From DASSRQ01 sp035701665 (GTDB lineage: Bacteria > Vulcanimicrobiota > Vulcanimicrobiia > Vulcanimicrobiales > Vulcanimicrobiaceae), in the NCBI GenBank assembly GCA_035701665.1, contig DASSRQ010000043.1, positions 1-10,880 on the forward strand: DNA of 10,880 nucleotides. The letters are read 5' to 3'. Made by a program: the position numbers and the translations under genes. The notes beneath the pieces are model-generated. The model was not told where the DNA came from and did no database searches. It worked only from the letters and a program-made list of their open reading frames with translations. Positions 1 through 7,885 of the stretch are shown piece by piece (position 1 is the first letter of the stretch; every line of letters begins with the position of its first letter).

Positions 1-1457
1 GTGTGCAGGTGAGCGATCCATCCGCCGTTGATGCCTGAAACGGCACCTTTAGGAACCGTTAGACTATGAAAAACGACCGCCGCAAGCGTGCCGGTCAGCA
101 AGCCGTAAAATGCGCCGTTGGACGTCGTGCGCTTCCAGAACATGCCGAGCAAGAACGTCGCGAAAAGCGGCGCGTTCACAAACCCGAACACGAGCTGCAG
201 CATGTCCATGATGTTGTTGAACGACAGCGCTGCGTACGCCGCTGCAGCGCTGAGCAAGAGTCCGGCAATCGTGATCAGGCGCCCAACGCGCAGGTAATGG
301 GCGTCGGGCGCGTCGCGCACGATGTGCGCTTGATAGATGTCATAGGTAAAGACCGTATTGAATGCGGTGACGTTCCCCGCCATGCCGGACATGAACGACG
401 CCAACAGCGCGACGAGGCCCAAGCCGAGCAGCCCGCTGCCGTAATACTGCGCGAGCATCGCCGGAACGACCATATTGTAGTCGTAGCCTCCGTGGCCATC
501 GCCCGGAAGATGCAGCTTCCCGCTCGCGACCAGCGCGATGGCGATCATGCCCGGGAGTATCACGATCGCCGGAACGAGCATCTTCGGTATCGTAGCCATC
601 AGCGGCGTCCGGCGCGCGGCTTCCAGGTTGCGCGCCGCCATGGCGCGCTGCACCACGAGAAAATCCGTGCACCAATATCCGAACGACAGGACGAATCCCA
701 AGCCCATCACCATGCCGATCCAATCCACGCCCATCGGATTGCCGGCCGGCGTGCCGAGATTGCGCCAGAGCGATGTCCACGCCGTTGCGGGATAGCCTTG
801 CGAGGTTGCGTACGCGTGCAGATCCACGTTGAGCCCGTGCCAGCCGCCGACGCTGCGCAGCGCCATGAATGCGAGCGGAGCAAACCCGACCACGATTAAA
901 AAGAACTGCAGCACTTCGTTATAGATGGCCGAGCGCAGACCGCCGGCATAGATGTAGAGCAGAATGACGATGCCCGACGCTGCGATGCTGAGGTTGAAGT
1001 TCCAACCGAGCACGCTCTGCAGCAGCGTCGCGAGCGCGAACATCGAGATGCCCGACGAAAGCACGGTCATGAACGCAAACGTCAACGCATTGAGCGTTCG
1101 CGTTTTCTCGTCAAAGCGCAGGCGCAGATACTCCGGAACCGACCGCGCTTTCGAGCCGTAATAAAACGGCATCATGAACACGCCGATGAACAGCATCGCC
1201 GGGATCGCTCCGAGCCAGTAAAAGTGGACCGTCAGCAGGCCGTACTTTGCGCCGTTTGCGGCCATGCCCATCACTTCTTGTGCGCCCAAGTTCGCGCTGA
1301 TGAACGCCAGTGCGCAGATCCAAACCGGCAGCGAGCGGCCGCTCTCGAAGAAATCGCGGCTCGACCGAACCCGGCGCCGGGCGATCGCGCCCACCGCTAT
1401 GACGGCTGCGACGTACGCCGCGAGAATCGCATAATCCAAAGCGTGCAGATGAATCAT
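1..1457 (-). CDS. Sodium:solute symporter (SSS/SLC5 family), C-terminus cut off
   Basis: An inner-membrane Na+-coupled symporter, probably for a sugar. I translated the minus strand by hand: the frame is open from ATG at 1457-1455 to the window edge, giving 485 residues of a family usually 480-700 long. The N-terminus (MIHLHALDYAILAAYVAA) has the usual first helix beginning LDY. It is followed by a DFFESGRSLP segment, NLGAQEVMGMAANGAKYG (the TM1-2 region of SGLT-like members) and SVPEYLRLRF. Later comes the FNTVFTYDIYQ stretch, matching the family signature near the Na2 site in TM8. Many hydrophobic helices are visible throughout. No Shine-Dalgarno lies close to the ATG, and no other in-frame start was found just upstream. 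It is divergent from the glycosidase genes, with 75 bp between starts. Family is confident; substrate (mannose, GlcNAc or other) is inferred only from the neighbours. Confidence 0.93.
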   Translation of the reverse strand, partial: MIHLHALDYAILAAYVAAVIAVGAIARRRVRSSRDFFESGRSLPVWICALAFISANLGAQEVMGMAANGAKYGLLTVHFYWLGAIPAMLFIGVFMMPFYYGSKARSVPEYLRLRFDEKTRTLNALTFAFMTVLSSGISMFALATLLQSVLGWNFNLSIAASGIVILLYIYAGGLRSAIYNEVLQFFLIVVGFAPLAFMALRSVGGWHGLNVDLHAYATSQGYPATAWTSLWRNLGTPAGNPMGVDWIGMVMGLGFVLSFGYWCTDFLVVQRAMAARNLEAARRTPLMATIPKMLVPAIVILPGMIAIALVASGKLHLPGDGHGGYDYNMVVPAMLAQYYGSGLLGLGLVALLASFMSGMAGNVTAFNTVFTYDIYQAHIVRDAPDAHYLRVGRLITIAGLLLSAAAAYAALSFNNIMDMLQLVFGFVNAPLFATFLLGMFWKRTTSNGAFYGLLTGTLAAVVFHSLTVPKGAVSGINGGWIAHLH

Positions 1458-1480
1458 CGGATGACTTTTTGCATGCTTGC

Positions 1481-1516
1481 GCGGACCATCCCTCGCCAGG
1501 AGAACGGTTGGTCCGC
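1481..1516. promoter_or_regulatory. Perfect inverted repeat in divergent intergenic region, candidate operator
   Basis: GCGGACCA (1481-1488) and TGGTCCGC (1509-1516) are exact reverse complements, with 20 nt between them, centred in the 75-bp gap between the symporter and glycosylasparaginase starts. The two half-sites face the two genes symmetrically, and the right arm abuts a candidate -10 box. The 20-nt spacer and lack of a T-run argue against a terminator. A dimeric repressor or activator site controlling both directions is the simplest reading, but no regulator gene is in the window and I do not recognise the half-site. A separate 10-bp direct repeat, CATCGGATGA, sits at each edge of the gap (1455-1464 and 1523-1532). 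Confidence 0.45.
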
Positions 1517-1521
1517 ATAAT
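1493..1521 (+). promoter_or_regulatory. Candidate sigma-70-type promoter for the glycosidase operon
   Basis: TCGCCA (1493-1498, four of six matches to TTGACA) is followed after 17 nt by CATAAT (1516-1521, five of six matches to TATAAT). The predicted transcription start, around 1527-1529, leaves only a few nucleotides before the ATG at 1533. This fits the absence of a close ribosome binding site: the nearest AGGAG (1498-1502) is 30 nt upstream. The element overlaps the inverted repeat, so bound regulator could block it. Inferred from consensus matching alone. Confidence 0.33.
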
Positions 1522-1532
1522 ACATCGGATGA

Positions 1533-2531
1533 ATGAACCCATTGAGCCGAAAAGCATTCATGGGCGCGAGCAGTGCGGCGGCCTTGTCGCTGCTGGACGC
1601 CGGCCCAGCCCGTTCCGCCGAGCCAGTGCCTGGGACAGGTCCGGTCTTCGTCAACACCTGGAGCGATAGTTTTTCATGCGTGACGACGGCGGCCCGCGAG
1701 ATGCACTCCGGCGGCTCGCTCATGGACGCGGTCGAGAAAGCGATCAACACCATCGAAGACGATCCCGCGATTCAGAGCGTGGGATACGGCGGACTTCCGA
1801 ACGCCGACGGCGTCGTCGAACTCGACGCAGCGATTATGAACGGCACGAACCGCCGTGCCGGCTCGGTGTGTAACCTCCACGAGATCAAGCATCCGATCTC
1901 GGTTGCGCGCAAAATCATGGAGAAGACGCATCACACCACACTTGCCGGTGAAGGCGCGCTGCAGTTCGCCCTCGAGATGGGATTCGAGCGCACGCAACTG
2001 CTCACGCCGCAGAGTCTCGAGGCGTGGATGAAGTGGAAGAGCGATCCGCACCGGCACACGTATTGGCTGAGCGGCGCGGAGCCGAAACGCTCGCCGAACC
2101 ACGATACCGTCGGTCTCCTCGGCTACGATGGCCGCGGACACGTTGCCGCGGGGTGTTCGACAAGCGGTTTGGCGTTCAAGATTCCGGGACGCGTGGCCGA
2201 CTCGCCAATCGTTGGGTGCGGACTGTATGCGGACGACAACGCCGGTGCCGCCTCGGCGACCGGGGACGGCGACGTGATGACCAACTACTGCACGAGTTTC
2301 TTCATCGTAATGCTCATGGCGCAGGGGCACTCGGCGCAAGAGGCATGCGAACTCTGCCTGCACCACATGGCGCAAGGCGATCCGAAATCCAAAGAGATCC
2401 AAGCGGCGGTCATTGCCATCGACAAACACGGCCGTGTCGGCGCGGCAGCGATGCGCGCAGATTCGCACTTCCAATACGGCGTGTGGCGCGACGGTTCCAG
2501 CTCGCTCCACGTCGCGAAGTCGTTGTACTGA
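1533..2531 (+). CDS. N4-(beta-N-acetylglucosaminyl)-L-asparaginase (glycosylasparaginase), Tat-type signal
   Basis: A 332-residue Ntn-hydrolase that splits the GlcNAc-asparagine bond of N-glycoproteins, giving aspartate and an amino sugar. The family matures by self-cleavage before a Thr. Here that is Thr192 in the HDTVG motif, giving an alpha chain to residue 191 and a beta chain from 192. Active-site residues known in the family can be matched: Trp43 (NTW), Thr210 (CSTSG), Arg220 and Asp223 (GRVADSP), and Thr243-Gly244 (SATGDGD). All appear intact, so the enzyme should be active. The N-terminus SRKAFMG followed by a small hydrophobic stretch and ARSAEP resembles a Tat signal with Arg-Lys in place of Arg-Arg. 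ATG 1533 is chosen because it gives this signal; an ATG at 1529 is in another frame. First gene of the run; its TGA overlaps the next ATG by one base. Confidence 0.93.
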   Translation: MNPLSRKAFMGASSAAALSLLDAGPARSAEPVPGTGPVFVNTWSDSFSCVTTAAREMHSGGSLMDAVEKAINTIEDDPAIQSVGYGGLPNADGVVELDAAIMNGTNRRAGSVCNLHEIKHPISVARKIMEKTHHTTLAGEGALQFALEMGFERTQLLTPQSLEAWMKWKSDPHRHTYWLSGAEPKRSPNHDTVGLLGYDGRGHVAAGCSTSGLAFKIPGRVADSPIVGCGLYADDNAGAASATGDGDVMTNYCTSFFIVMLMAQGHSAQEACELCLHHMAQGDPKSKEIQAAVIAIDKHGRVGAAAMRADSHFQYGVWRDGSSSLHVAKSLY

Positions 2532-4384
2532 TGCGCAGCTCTCTCATTCTTGCGGCGATGCTGCTTTTGCCGGCTGCCGCGTCTGCAGCGCCGGCCCAGA
2601 TTCCGGCGGACACGCTCGGTATCATCCCGCTGCCGCGTTCGGTAAAAGCGTACGCCGCGACGTACACGGTGCCCGAAAACGTCGCGATCTCCGTTCGCAG
2701 CGCCGACGACCGCAACGTGGCGAGTTTCGCGCTCGCGTTTCTGCGCGAGCGGCACGTGAAAGCGTTAACCGTAGCTTCTTTTGCATCGGGCGCGCAGATC
2801 GTTGTTGCCTCGCACGCGGGCGATCCGTCGCTCGGGAAAGAGGGCTACCGTCTGCGCGTAACTGCGGCAGGTATCCGCATCACCGCGAACTCCGGTGCGG
2901 GCGCGTACTACGGACTGCAAACGCTGGAACAACTGTTCTCTCCCGGCGGCGGCAACACCATTCACCAGGTCGACATCACCGACGCGCCTTCGTATCCTTA
3001 CCGCGGCGTCCATCTCGACGTCGGGCGGCACTTCTTTCCCGTGTCGTTCGTCGAACGCGATATCGATATCGCTTCGCGCTACAAGCTCAACGAGTTTCAC
3101 TGGCACTTGACCGAAGATCAGGGCTGGCGCATTCAAATCAAAAAGTATCCGCGCCTAACGACCGTTGCGTCGTGCCGCAACGGCACGATGGTCGGTCACG
3201 ACTTCGATTCGAACGATCGCATCCGGTACTGCGGGTACTACACGCAAGATCAGATCCGCGAAGTGGTCGCGTACGCAAAAAAACGGTACGTGAACATCGT
3301 ACCGGAGATCGAGATGCCGGGCCATTCGGTAGAAGTGCTCGCGGCGTATCCGCAACTGGCGTGCAAGCCCGGGAACTATCAGGTCCGCACGACGTGGGGC
3401 GTATCGGACGACATCGTCTGTCCGTCGGAACGAACCATTGCTTTTTACGAGGACGTCCTCAAAGAAGTGATGGCGCTTTTCCCCGGCCGGTATATTCACA
3501 CCGGCGGCGACGAAGCGCCGAAAGAAGTTTGGAAGCACAGCGCGCTCGTCCAATCGATCATCCGTAGATATCACTTGGCGAACGAAGACGCCGTGCAAGG
3601 CTGGTTCGACACGCGCATCGAGCGGTTTTTGAACGCGCATGGCCGCCGAATGATCGGCTGGGACGAGATTCTGGGCGGTAACGTCTCGAAATCGGCGATA
3701 GTCATGTCGTGGCGCGGCGTGTCCGGCGGCGTCATTGCGGCAACTCGGGGTAACGACGTCATCATATCGCCGGATCCGGTGCTCTATTTCGACCATCCTC
3801 AGAGCGACAGCGAAGACGAGCCGATCCATATCGGCGACGGTATCACGACGCTGAGCGACGTTTACAACTTCGATCCCGGGATCGACGCCCTTAGCGCCGC
3901 GCAGCAAAAGCACGTCTTGGGCGCGCAGGCCAACCTTTGGACGGAGTACATCGCAACGCCGCAACTCGCCGAGTTCGAATTGCTTCCGCGTTTGATGGCT
4001 CTCTCCGAGATCGTTTGGACGCCGGTTGCGAATAAAGATTTCTCGAGCTTTGTAAGGCGTACGCCGAACCACTACGCCCGTTTCGAACGCGAAGGCGTGC
4101 AGTTTCGCATCCCGGAGCCGATCGGACTTCAAAAAACCGATACCAACGATGGAAAAGTAACCGTAAGGTTGCGCAGCCCCGTGCCCGGCGCGACGATGTA
4201 TTACACTACCGACGGTTCTCTTCCGACGCAGGCGTCGACGCGGTACAGCGCTCCGTTCACACTCACATTGGATCCCGGACAAGCGGTAAACGTACGCGTC
4301 GTAACGGTTCTGCGATCGGGCCGCGCAAGTGTGCCCGCTAGTGCGATGTACCAGCGGCGTATGGCCGCACAAGTTGTTCCATAA
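2531..4384 (+). CDS. Secreted GH20 beta-N-acetylhexosaminidase
   Basis: A 617-residue exo-enzyme removing terminal GlcNAc or GalNAc by substrate-assisted catalysis. The start at 2531 gives a clean Sec signal (hydrophobic run to about residue 19, ASA-AP) and a TGATG junction suggesting translational coupling. The open frame extends back to 2024, but that part is a shadow of the previous gene. Order: signal; GH20b-like N-terminal domain (about 25-135); TIM-barrel catalytic domain (about 150-490); chitobiase/hexosaminidase C-terminal beta domain (about 543-600, YYTTDGSLPT). Visible catalytic features are HLDVGRHF with substrate-binding Arg166, HWHLTEDQGWR (190-200), the catalytic Asp327-Glu328 pair in HTGGDEAP, a DVYNFDP tyrosine expected to position the acetamido group, and NLWTE with Trp470 and Glu472. 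In this locus its likely substrate is the chitobiose core of N-glycans, though chitooligosaccharides or peptidoglycan sugars are possible. Confidence 0.95.
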   Translation: MRSSLILAAMLLLPAAASAAPAQIPADTLGIIPLPRSVKAYAATYTVPENVAISVRSADDRNVASFALAFLRERHVKALTVASFASGAQIVVASHAGDPSLGKEGYRLRVTAAGIRITANSGAGAYYGLQTLEQLFSPGGGNTIHQVDITDAPSYPYRGVHLDVGRHFFPVSFVERDIDIASRYKLNEFHWHLTEDQGWRIQIKKYPRLTTVASCRNGTMVGHDFDSNDRIRYCGYYTQDQIREVVAYAKKRYVNIVPEIEMPGHSVEVLAAYPQLACKPGNYQVRTTWGVSDDIVCPSERTIAFYEDVLKEVMALFPGRYIHTGGDEAPKEVWKHSALVQSIIRRYHLANEDAVQGWFDTRIERFLNAHGRRMIGWDEILGGNVSKSAIVMSWRGVSGGVIAATRGNDVIISPDPVLYFDHPQSDSEDEPIHIGDGITTLSDVYNFDPGIDALSAAQQKHVLGAQANLWTEYIATPQLAEFELLPRLMALSEIVWTPVANKDFSSFVRRTPNHYARFEREGVQFRIPEPIGLQKTDTNDGKVTVRLRSPVPGATMYYTTDGSLPTQASTRYSAPFTLTLDPGQAVNVRVVTVLRSGRASVPASAMYQRRMAAQVVP

Positions 4385-4396
4385 CGAGGGCGATTC

Positions 4397-7300
4397 GTGA
4401 AAAAAACACTGTTGGCCGTGTGCGCTAGTGCGTTGTTCAGCGGGCTCTTTGCCGTGCCCGCAATCGCGCAGCCGGCGTCCGATCCGCTCCCGGTGGTCGA
4501 CCCGTTTATCGGAACGGGCGGAACGAGCGGCACCGGACTCGTCGACGATTTTCCGGGCGCTACCGCGCCCTTCGGCATGCTTCAGTGGAGCCCGGACACG
4601 CCGTCCCAGCCTCCGAGCGGCGGATACTTTTACCGCGACTCGGCGATCACTGGATTCAGCCTCACGCACGTGTCCGGAGCGGGATGCGGCGTGTACGGCG
4701 ACTTCGGCGTGTTGCCGGTGACCGGTGCGGTCAGCGATCCCTCCGCGGCGACGCAAGCGTTTACGCATGCAGGCGAACAGGCATCGCCGGGATTTTACTC
4801 CGTTCATCTCAGCAGCGGTATCGATGCAGCGTTGACCGCGGCGCCGCGTACCGGCTTGGCGTCGTTTACGTTTCCGCCGGTTCGGCAAGCGAATCTGCTG
4901 ATCGAAACGTCGTCGGATCAAGCGGGCGTAACCGCCGCGCAAGCGTGGGTCGCAGGACCGGACGAGATAGACGGCTCTGCCAGCAGCGGCGGCTTCTGCG
5001 GCATGCCGAACACGTTTACGATCTACTTTGCGATGCGCTTCGATCGCCCGTTCGCGTCGTACGGTGCGTGGGATGAAAAAGTTGTAACGCCGGGCGCAAA
5101 CCGCAGCACGGGTGTGCACGGCGGCGAGTGGGTGACGTTCGACGCGCGCACGGAGCGTACGGTCAAAGTGAAAGCGGCCGTTTCGTACGTAAGCGTCGAC
5201 GGCGCAAAAGCAAATCTCGCTGCGCTCCCGTCGTGGGACCTCGATGCGGTTCGCGCGTCGACGCAAACTGCGTGGCGAACGCTGCTGGGACGCGTACAGA
5301 TCGACGGCGGAACGAACGACGACCGGCGCATGTTCTACACCGCGCTTTATCATGCGCTGCTTTCGCCCACGCTGTATAGCGACGCCGACGGCAGGTACCG
5401 CGGTTTCGATGGAAACGTGCACCGCAATCCGCCGGGGCACGCCGAGTATACGAACTTTTCGGGTTGGGATATCTATCGCACGCAGGCGCCGCTCATGTCG
5501 CTGCTCGCGCCGCACGAAACCGGCGACATGGTGCAGAGTCTCGTGCACGCATCGCAGCAAGGCGGCTGGATGCCGAAATGGCCGGTTGCGAACGGCTATA
5601 CCGGCGTTATGGGCGGCGACTCGGCAGATGCGATTATCGCCGGCGCTTACGCGTTCGGCGCGCGCGGGTTCGATCGTGCCGCCGCGCTGCGTGAAATGGT
5701 AAAGAGCGCGACCGATACGACAAGCCCGCCCGGACAAGGCTGGTATTATCCGCGGCCCGGCCTCTCCGAATATTTACGATACGGCTACGTGGTCAACACG
5801 CATACGACCAGCGTTTCGCCGGTGCCGAATGCGGCTTCCGAAACACTCGAGTACGCTATCGACGACTTTTCGATCGCGCAGCTCGCGCACAACATCGGAA
5901 ACGAGCACATCTATAGGCTGTTTCTGCGCCGTTCGCAGAATTGGTCGCAACTGTTCGACCGGTCGACGGGCCTGATTGCGCCGCGCGACTCCGAAGGTGC
6001 GTTCATGCAGACGCCGCTTACCGAAAACGGACAAAGCGGCTTTCAAGAAGGCAACGCTGCGCAGTACACGTGGATGGTTCCGCAGGCGCTCGGATCGCTC
6101 GTTGACGCGCTCGGCGGATCGCAGAATGCTATCGCGCGCCTGGATCAATTTTTCACGAAGCTCGACGCCGGCCAAAACGAACCGTTCGCATGGTTCGGTA
6201 ACGAGCCGACGCTCGCATCGCCGTGGACGTACCTTTATGCGGGCGCGCCGTATAAAACGCAAGCGCTGAATCGCGCGGCGATGAACGAACTCTACGCTCC
6301 GACGCCTGACGGCATACCCGGAAACGACGACCTCGGAACGATGAGCGCGTGGTGGGTTTGGAATGCGATGGGGCTGTACCCGATCAACCCGAGCGTTCCG
6401 GTGCTGCTGCTCGAGGGCCCGCTGTTCGCGCACGTCTCGATAACCTCGCCGAGCGGAAAAACGATCGTCATCGACGCCCCGCAAGCGTCCAGAGCAACTC
6501 CATACGTGCAAAGCCTTACCATCAACGGGCGGCCGTCGGATCGATTGTGGGTGACGCTGCCGTCGTCGGGCACCGTGTATCTGCAGTACGTGCTCGGCGC
6601 GCAGCCGAACGCGGCACTCGCGGCTTCTCCGGCAAGCGCGCCGCCGAATTACGCAACCGGTATCGTACGTTTTCCGGCGTCGACGTCGACGACGCTTGCG
6701 CTGCAGACGCCCAGCATAACGCTGGCGCCGGGCCAAAGCGCGCCGCTCGTTTTCGGCCCGCAAGTCTCGGGCACTCAGGCCGGAATGCGTTGGAACGTAA
6801 AAGCGCCGCAAGGCATTGTCGTCGATCGCGGCTCGGGAGAAGAGAACGTCATTGCGAGCGGCTCGGTCGTGCACGGGCAGGTCACTGTCAGTGAATCGCT
6901 CGCGCCCGGTCTTTACGACGTCGAGATTCACGCACGCGCGATGAACGGAGCGACGATTCCGCACGTGACGTCGGTCGTTCGCGTGCAGCGCCCCGGCGAG
7001 CCGCTTCGTCTATTGTATGCCGCGAACTTCAGCGAAGACTCGGTTACGCCGATCGATCCGCGCACGCTGGCCTATGGAAATCCCATACCAGTCGGCAGCC
7101 GTCCCGGCGATCTCGCAATCTCCCGCGACGGCGCGCGGCTGTATACCGCCAATCAAAGCAGCAACGACGTCAGCGTCGTCGATACGAACGCCGGCAAAAC
7201 GATTGCGACGGTTAAAATGGGCAACGTTCCCGCCGGCATCCGGTTGACGCCCGACGGTTCGACGCTGTGGGTTAGCAACTACGCCGACGGCACGCTTCAA

Positions 7301-7882
7301 GCGATCGATGTTGCAACGTTGAAACCCCGTCCCGCGTTTGCCGTGGGTTCGCATCCCGAAGAGGTGCAGATTGCGCCGGACGGTTCGCGCATCTACGTCG
7401 TTCTGCAGGGGCAGAACGCGCTGGCGGTTGTCGATGCTGCCGCAAGCCGCGTTCTCGCAACGGTACCGGTCGGACGCCATCCTCTCGGTGTCGCGCTCTC
7501 GCCGGACGGCAAGCGTGCATTCGTAAGCGCGGATGCATCCGACGATGTAACGGCTATCGATACGACGACGCTGCAGCCGGTAAAAACGATTCCGGTCGGC
7601 AAGACGCCGCAGGGTCTGAGCGTCTCGCCGCAAGGCGCGCTCTTGTACGTTGCGAACGCCGGATCGAGCCAGGTTACGCCGATCGACCTGACCACGTTGA
7701 CCGCAGGTAAACCAATAATGGTCGGTAACGCGCCGTTCGGCGTCGTTTTCGACGAGAGCGGCAAGTACGCGTTCACCGTCAACTCCGGCGACGGTGACGG
7801 CAGCGTCATCGACGTGGCTCGCGCAGCGGTTGCTAATAGCGTTCCGCTCGGAAGTTTTCCGATTGCCATAGGGAGGCCGTGA
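4397..7882 (+). CDS. GH92 exo-alpha-mannosidase fused to a C-terminal seven-bladed YVTN beta-propeller
   Basis: A 1161-residue secreted protein. GTG 4397 is supported by GAGGG at 4386-4390 and a Sec signal ending AIA-Q (about residue 24). The GH92 part (about 33-730) opens with VDPFIGTGG and DDFPGATAPFGMLQWSPDT, then FSGWDIYR, GWMPKWPVANGYTGVMGG (390-407), FQEGNAAQYTW, FGNEP (600-604) and PGNDDLGTMSAWWVW. GH92 enzymes are Ca2+-dependent inverting alpha-mannosidases. Glu551 in EGN is my likely general acid, and Asp644/Asp645 in GNDD supply the likely base. A beta-sandwich-like linker (about 735-868) leads to seven repeats of about 42 residues from about 870 to the C-terminus. Typical GH92 enzymes are about 750 residues, so the extra 400 are unusual. 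Many GH92 enzymes trim alpha-1,2-, 1,3- or 1,6-mannose from N-glycans; the exact linkage cannot be read here. Twelve nt after GH20, 3 nt before the next gene. Confidence 0.92.
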   Translation: MKKTLLAVCASALFSGLFAVPAIAQPASDPLPVVDPFIGTGGTSGTGLVDDFPGATAPFGMLQWSPDTPSQPPSGGYFYRDSAITGFSLTHVSGAGCGVYGDFGVLPVTGAVSDPSAATQAFTHAGEQASPGFYSVHLSSGIDAALTAAPRTGLASFTFPPVRQANLLIETSSDQAGVTAAQAWVAGPDEIDGSASSGGFCGMPNTFTIYFAMRFDRPFASYGAWDEKVVTPGANRSTGVHGGEWVTFDARTERTVKVKAAVSYVSVDGAKANLAALPSWDLDAVRASTQTAWRTLLGRVQIDGGTNDDRRMFYTALYHALLSPTLYSDADGRYRGFDGNVHRNPPGHAEYTNFSGWDIYRTQAPLMSLLAPHETGDMVQSLVHASQQGGWMPKWPVANGYTGVMGGDSADAIIAGAYAFGARGFDRAAALREMVKSATDTTSPPGQGWYYPRPGLSEYLRYGYVVNTHTTSVSPVPNAASETLEYAIDDFSIAQLAHNIGNEHIYRLFLRRSQNWSQLFDRSTGLIAPRDSEGAFMQTPLTENGQSGFQEGNAAQYTWMVPQALGSLVDALGGSQNAIARLDQFFTKLDAGQNEPFAWFGNEPTLASPWTYLYAGAPYKTQALNRAAMNELYAPTPDGIPGNDDLGTMSAWWVWNAMGLYPINPSVPVLLLEGPLFAHVSITSPSGKTIVIDAPQASRATPYVQSLTINGRPSDRLWVTLPSSGTVYLQYVLGAQPNAALAASPASAPPNYATGIVRFPASTSTTLALQTPSITLAPGQSAPLVFGPQVSGTQAGMRWNVKAPQGIVVDRGSGEENVIASGSVVHGQVTVSESLAPGLYDVEIHARAMNGATIPHVTSVVRVQRPGEPLRLLYAANFSEDSVTPIDPRTLAYGNPIPVGSRPGDLAISRDGARLYTANQSSNDVSVVDTNAGKTIATVKMGNVPAGIRLTPDGSTLWVSNYADGTLQAIDVATLKPRPAFAVGSHPEEVQIAPDGSRIYVVLQGQNALAVVDAAASRVLATVPVGRHPLGVALSPDGKRAFVSADASDDVTAIDTTTLQPVKTIPVGKTPQGLSVSPQGALLYVANAGSSQVTPIDLTTLTAGKPIMVGNAPFGVVFDESGKYAFTVNSGDGDGSVIDVARAAVANSVPLGSFPIAIGRP
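7004..7879 (+). other. Seven-repeat YVTN-type beta-propeller domain within the GH92 protein
   Basis: Residues about 870-1161 break into seven repeats of roughly 42 residues. Each has a pattern like (LY or AF)-x-(A/S)N-x(6)-V-x-(V/P)(V/I)D, then a variable strand, then VG-x-x-P-x-x-(L/V) and (S/P)DG. Blade openings include LLYAANFSEDSV, RLYTANQSSNDV, TLWVSNYADGTL, RIYVVLQGQNAL, RAFVSADASDDV, LLYVANAGSSQV and YAFTVNSGDGDG. Seven is the number expected for a closed propeller, and the last repeat ends at the protein's C-terminus with no tail. Such domains bind ligands or surfaces or act as enzymes (lactonase-like); I see no feature deciding which. The repeats differ at DNA level, so this is an old duplication. 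Confidence 0.85.
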
Positions 7883-7885
7883 CGA

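Noticed and set aside
66..899. Plus-strand open frame of 277 codons at the left end
   Set aside because: Arg/His/Gln-rich, low-information translation antisense to the symporter, whose minus-strand translation matches a known family along its length.
2024..2530. Extended N-terminus for the GH20 enzyme
   Set aside because: The upstream part is an Arg-rich out-of-frame reading of the glycosylasparaginase; the start at 2531 gives a Sec signal and a normal family length.
5597..5599. Tyr401 in NGYTGVM suspected as a lost catalytic acid of GH92
   Set aside because: By distance to the GNDD acids, the general acid is better assigned to Glu551 in the EGN motif, which is present; no residue appears missing.
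3155..5737. Very long open frame (860 codons) on the minus strand across GH20 and GH92
   Set aside because: It is Arg/Ala/His-rich with no domain pattern and lies antisense to two clear enzymes; GC-rich codon bias on the other strand produces such frames.
6678..6691. 14-bp perfect palindrome CGTCGACGTCGACG
   Set aside because: It encodes a Ser-Thr run in the GH92 linker and arises from repeated TCG/ACG codons; nothing else marks it as a site.
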